A DNA stretch of 64,000 nt, taken from the NCBI RefSeq assembly GCF_014697425.1, contig NZ_JACJRU010000011.1, forward strand, positions 1 through 64,000, in the 5' to 3' direction. Position numbers and translations under genes: made by a program. The notes beneath the pieces are model-generated. The model was not told the DNA's origin and made no database searches. It saw nothing but the letters and a program-made list of their open reading frames with translations. This DNA comes from Nostoc sp. FACHB-110 (GTDB lineage Bacteria > Cyanobacteriota > Cyanobacteriia > Cyanobacteriales > Nostocaceae). This document shows positions 63,899 through 64,000 of the stretch, in pieces; position 1 is the stretch's first letter; every line of letters begins with the position of its first letter.

Positions 63899-64000
63899 TT
63901 GTCGAAATTTGCCGACAAGATTTAGCTGGTTGGGATGTAACGATTGCTGACTCTCTGTATTTAGCTGGCTGGGATGTAATAATTGCTGACTCTCGATTAA
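63899..64000 (+). pseudogene. receiver-like remnant with tandem duplication
   Basis: One frame reads EVVEICRQDLAGWDVTIADS and then LYLAGWDVIIADSRL. The first part resembles the segment LVQACLEDLGGWNTLTAAS of receiver domains such as the neighbouring gene's. A unit of about 39 bp (TTTAGCTGGNTGGGATGTAA and following) is repeated at about 63921 and 63960. No start codon or receiver N terminus precedes it, so it looks like a decayed fragment, though the window ends before it can be followed. Confidence 0.45.

Overview
The window comes from a filamentous, heterocyst-forming cyanobacterium of the Nostocales. The grounds are frequent HIP1 octamers (GCGATCGC), a phycobiliprotein lyase of the CpcT family, ndhL, P-II (glnB), a tRNA-Leu(UAA) gene carrying the cyanobacterial group I intron, heptanucleotide STRR repeats in many spacers, and a hetF gene preceded by a long tandem array that I recognise as the NsiR1 small-RNA array. 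Genus and species cannot be told from the sequence alone. The DNA is chromosomal in character; there is no autonomous transposase, phage or plasmid module, but at least three families of small MITE-like inverted-repeat elements are scattered in the spacers.

Layout. 0-8.4 kb: an EamA half-transporter, a Ser/Thr kinase fused to a formylglycine-generating-enzyme-like domain, an orphan PotC-type permease, a GT4 glycosyltransferase, secreted DUF4189 and DUF1499 proteins, and an alanine/serine-glyoxylate aminotransferase. 8.9-20.6 kb: an ATP-grasp protein, a pair of M16 peptidases (one with and one without the zinc motif), a peptidoglycan-binding protein, a holin-like membrane protein, a stand-alone CbiG C-terminal domain, a candidate structured non-coding RNA (about 15.5-15.7 kb), a short membrane protein, a sigma-like factor and an ankyrin protein. 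20.6-31.8 kb: DUF1997, an atypical SDR, a membrane-anchored lysozyme-like protein with an apparent CTG start, a MenH-like hydrolase, a lipoprotein translationally coupled to a class III adenylate cyclase, an RCK/TrkA protein, a CPA1 antiporter and glnB with an NtcA-type promoter. 31.8-38.7 kb: thiD, lipoproteins, a membrane-anchored subtilase and a thioredoxin-like protein.

38.7-51.1 kb is the most notable part. About 15 tandem units (roughly 107 bp period; 11 well preserved) precede hetF. The constant 30-31 bp spacing between each TCCGGA/TCCCGGA box and the 60-nt conserved block, together with a GC stem and T-run at the far end, argues that NsiR1 is transcribed from the minus strand, divergently from hetF. 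A short antisense match to the NsiR1 5' end lies in the hetF leader. Converging on hetF is a two-gene ATGA-coupled operon: a P-loop ATPase followed by a 1999-residue STAND NTPase with a long WD40 region.

51.7-64 kb: a DUF3352 protein with an internal duplication, CpcT, DUF5132, the ndhL-DUF3007-trpA cluster, the intron-bearing tRNA-Leu, and a signalling cluster of a five-domain response regulator, a multi-PAS histidine kinase and a coupled single-domain receiver. A duplicated receiver-like remnant lies at the right edge.
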